Positions 15,520 through 17,308 of a stretch of 17,308 nt of DNA are shown here, piece by piece. Below the pieces are notes generated by a model that worked only from the letters and a program-made list of their open reading frames with translations, searched no databases and was not told the DNA's origin. The stretch spans positions 1-17,308 of the forward strand of contig NZ_CAUWHO010000045.1 of NCBI RefSeq assembly GCF_963558545.1, written 5' to 3'. Source of the DNA: Tyzzerella sp963558545 (lineage in GTDB: Bacteria; Bacillota; Clostridia; Lachnospirales; CAG-274). The translations under genes and the position numbers were made by a program. Positions within the stretch are counted from its first letter, which is position 1. Every line of letters begins with the position of its first letter.

Positions 15520-17161
15520 TCATAACACTCTCCAGCACAGGTTTCAGATTAGTATTTTCTTCTACAAAATCTCTTATAAATTCTACATTTTTCTTAAATT
15601 CATTTTCAAAAAGATATTTTATAACTATGGTATCATTGTTGTAAATTTCAATTTTATTTAAAAGAGTAACAATTAAGGCTCTATCTAAGTAAGGGATATT
15701 TTTAAGTTCTTTAAAAGCTTTTAACCATTTTTCTCTGTCTGTATTGCCACATTTTATATTTTTAATTTCAGTGCTTAAATCTAATACTATTTTGGATAAC
15801 TTTTCTATTTCTGCATCATATTTTTGACTATAATCTAAATATTCAGTTTTAGATATTAAATTTTCGTTAAAATCTGTATATATTTTAAATTTATAATTTT
15901 TGTATTTTTCTATTTCTATTTCTTTTTCTAAGATAGCATTTTTTAAAGTGGATATTTTTGAATTGTTATCAGATATTTTATCAATTGTATTTAATATATT
16001 ATCTACATCTACAAACAATGAAAAATACATCTGTAAAGTTTTTAAAACAATGCTATCTAGTGTATCATATTTTATAATATGGCTATTACAACCACTTTTA
16101 TTTTTATAACCAGAGCATATAAGGTAATAATTAGGTTTTTCTTTAGTGCCACAATTTTTCATAATCATATTGCGTCCACAATCACCACAAACAGCTATTC
16201 CAGAAAATTTAAAAACAGTGTTTTGATAAGGTGAAATTCTTGTATCTTTTGAAAGTATGCTTTGAACAGTGTTAAAAATTTGCTTATCAAGTATAGGGGT
16301 ATGACTGTTTTCTATAACATACCAATCTTTTTTATCTTTTTTTGCTACTAAATTTATTTTATGGTTTATTGTAGTTGTTTTACCTTGAGATAGTGTACCT
16401 GTATATATATCATTTTTTAAAATGCGTGTTACGGTTAATGCTTGCCATTTTGCTTTATCATTTTTCTTAAATGAGGTTTCATAGTTTAAACCTATACTTT
16501 TTTTATATTCCATAGGAGATAAAATACCTTTTGCATTTAATTTATCTGCAATAGCTTGAGAGCTATATCCCTTAATTTTTAAATTAAATATTTCTACAAT
16601 AACATTTTTTACTGTCTCATCTACAATAAGCTTTGTTTTATCTTTTGGGTCTTTTAAATATCCATATGTAGCAAAAGAGCCTATAAACTCGCCATTTTTC
16701 ATTTTCATATTTTTTTGGCTTTTAACTTTTAAAGAAATATCTTTAACATATGCATCATTTATTAAATTTTTAAAAGGTACAATAATGTTATCTTGTTCAT
16801 TTTCGTTTATGCTGTCATAACTATCATTTATAGCTATAAAGCGTACATTTAGCATAGGAAATATTTTTTCAATATATTTAGCAGTATCTATAAAGTTACG
16901 CCCAAACCTAGAAAAATCTTTTACAACTATGCAATTAATAGTCCCTTTTTTAATTTCTTCTATCATCTCTTTAAAAGCAGGGCGTTTAAAGTTGCTACCT
17001 GAATAACCATCATCTATTTTTATCATTTTGATACTAATATCGTTTTTTTGGGATAGATAATTTTTTATAAGATTTATTTGATTTGTTATGCTTTCGCTTT
17101 CTTTGTTTTTAAAATCTTCTTTGGAAAGCCTAGCATAAATACAAGCATTATATTTGTTCAT
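15512..17161 (-). CDS. Large serine recombinase 1 (TnpX/TndX-like)
   Basis: 549 aa, first and longest gene of the operon, transcribed leftward. ACIYARLSKED gives catalytic Ser13. DDGYSGSNFKRPAFKEM and VKDFSRFGRNFIDT hold the conserved arginines (SRFGRN). The recombinase domain includes ATYGYLKDP, GILSPMEYKKSIG and TVTRILKNDIYTGTLSQGKT. The zinc ribbon is CGDCGRNMIM...YLICSGYKNKSGCN, followed by a coiled coil (about 395-480) and a C-terminal tail. RLSKED...SESI is the signature of the TnpX/TndX group that mobilises Tn4451- and Tn5397-like elements. A good ribosome binding site (AAGGAG) precedes the ATG. No excisionase or relaxase is in the window, so the extent of the element is unknown. Confidence 0.93.
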   Translation of the reverse strand: MNKYNACIYARLSKEDFKNKESESITNQINLIKNYLSQKNDISIKMIKIDDGYSGSNFKRPAFKEMIEEIKKGTINCIVVKDFSRFGRNFIDTAKYIEKIFPMLNVRFIAINDSYDSINENEQDNIIVPFKNLINDAYVKDISLKVKSQKNMKMKNGEFIGSFATYGYLKDPKDKTKLIVDETVKNVIVEIFNLKIKGYSSQAIADKLNAKGILSPMEYKKSIGLNYETSFKKNDKAKWQALTVTRILKNDIYTGTLSQGKTTTINHKINLVAKKDKKDWYVIENSHTPILDKQIFNTVQSILSKDTRISPYQNTVFKFSGIAVCGDCGRNMIMKNCGTKEKPNYYLICSGYKNKSGCNSHIIKYDTLDSIVLKTLQMYFSLFVDVDNILNTIDKISDNNSKISTLKNAILEKEIEIEKYKNYKFKIYTDFNENLISKTEYLDYSQKYDAEIEKLSKIVLDLSTEIKNIKCGNTDREKWLKAFKELKNIPYLDRALIVTLLNKIEIYNNDTIVIKYLFENEFKKNVEFIRDFVEENTNLKPVLESVMNG

Positions 17162-17221
17162 AAAACAACTCCTTTATATATTAAATAATAGTGTTATTAT
17201 AGTAATAGAACATTTACTAAT

Positions 17222-17250
17222 AATATATAATATTTTATTTTAAAAATCAA
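17222..17250 (-). promoter_or_regulatory. Promoter of the recombinase operon
   Basis: On the minus strand TTGATT (17250-17245), a 17-base spacer and TATATT (17227-17222) form a near-consensus vegetative promoter (four or five of six matches each). It lies about 60 bases before the first recombinase start. No second promoter is visible inside the operon because the genes overlap, so all three are probably made from one mRNA. Confidence 0.6.
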
Positions 17251-17308
17251 TATTTTAAAAAATTTTAACAAAAATTCAAATTTGTTGTCTTATAAGATTA
17301 AATTATAA
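17251..17308. other. AT-rich window edge
   Basis: Mostly A/T tracts, with no coding signal. In serine-recombinase elements the attachment site usually lies next to the recombinase promoter side or at the far end of the element; I could not identify a matching core repeat within this window. Confidence 0.3.

Noticed and set aside
13042..16109. Short open frames inside the recombinase genes (13042-13227, 14003-14233, 15476-15661, 15900-16109)
   Set aside because: All are shadows of three intact, motif-bearing recombinase genes, with low-complexity Phe/Ser/Lys-rich products.
8155..17308. CRISPR array or tandem repeats in the AT-rich spacers
   Set aside because: No regularly spaced repeated unit was found; the repetition is only A/T low complexity.

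Overview
The window is very AT-rich DNA from a low-GC, Gram-positive-type bacterium, most likely an anaerobic Clostridia-like Firmicute. The reasons are the strong AG-rich ribosome binding sites, the codon use, and the family types (TnpX-like serine recombinases, ISL3, ISAs1 and IS481-like transposases, a Fic protein). UGA is read as stop here: the intact genes use UGG for Trp. I see no rRNA, tRNA or CRISPR array. Every functional call rests on motifs recognised by eye.

Layout. (1) Positions 1-1520 are a graveyard: a broken Fic-family gene (1-380), an IS481-like transposase remnant (579-1042), the start of a zinc-ribbon transposase on the minus strand (about 1123-1303) and an ISAs1-type remnant (1334-1460). 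(2) Positions 1586-6784 look like a peptide-natural-product (RiPP-like) locus. It holds a 58-aa Cys- and Asp-rich peptide, a strong hairpin with a T-tract, a RadC-like JAMM/MPN+ protein, two E1/ThiF-like adenylating enzymes that each carry an N-terminal PqqD-like peptide-binding (RRE) domain, and a compact UvrA2/DrrC-like tandem ABC ATPase. There is no YcaO, radical SAM, lanthionine synthetase or exporter. The peptide and the second E1 are intact. The JAMM gene, the start of the first E1 and the UvrA-like gene carry single-base frameshifts, so the locus is either decaying or poorly sequenced at homopolymers. (3) Positions 6849-8154 are more debris: one end of an ISL3 element, a membrane-protein fragment and a broken metallo-beta-lactamase-fold gene.

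(4) Positions 8306-12389 are an intact restriction-modification operon behind a perfect consensus promoter (TTGACA-17-TATAAT). It has two different Dam/D12-class adenine methyltransferases followed by an AlwI-family endonuclease, the arrangement expected for an enzyme with an asymmetric site that needs one methylase per strand. (5) Positions 12557-17161 (minus strand) hold three intact, translationally overlapping large serine recombinases. They converge on the restriction operon and share a 20-bp-stem bidirectional terminator with it. The sharp contrast between broken genes before about 8.2 kb and undamaged genes after it suggests that the restriction operon and recombinases arrived together as a recent mobile element.

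How the genes may work together (inference). In the RiPP-like block, the RRE-E1 proteins would bind and adenylate the small peptide, the JAMM protein could trim or deconjugate it, and the UvrA2-like ATPase would give self-resistance, pointing to DNA or a DNA-bound enzyme as target. In the right half, the recombinases would move a self-maintaining restriction-modification module.
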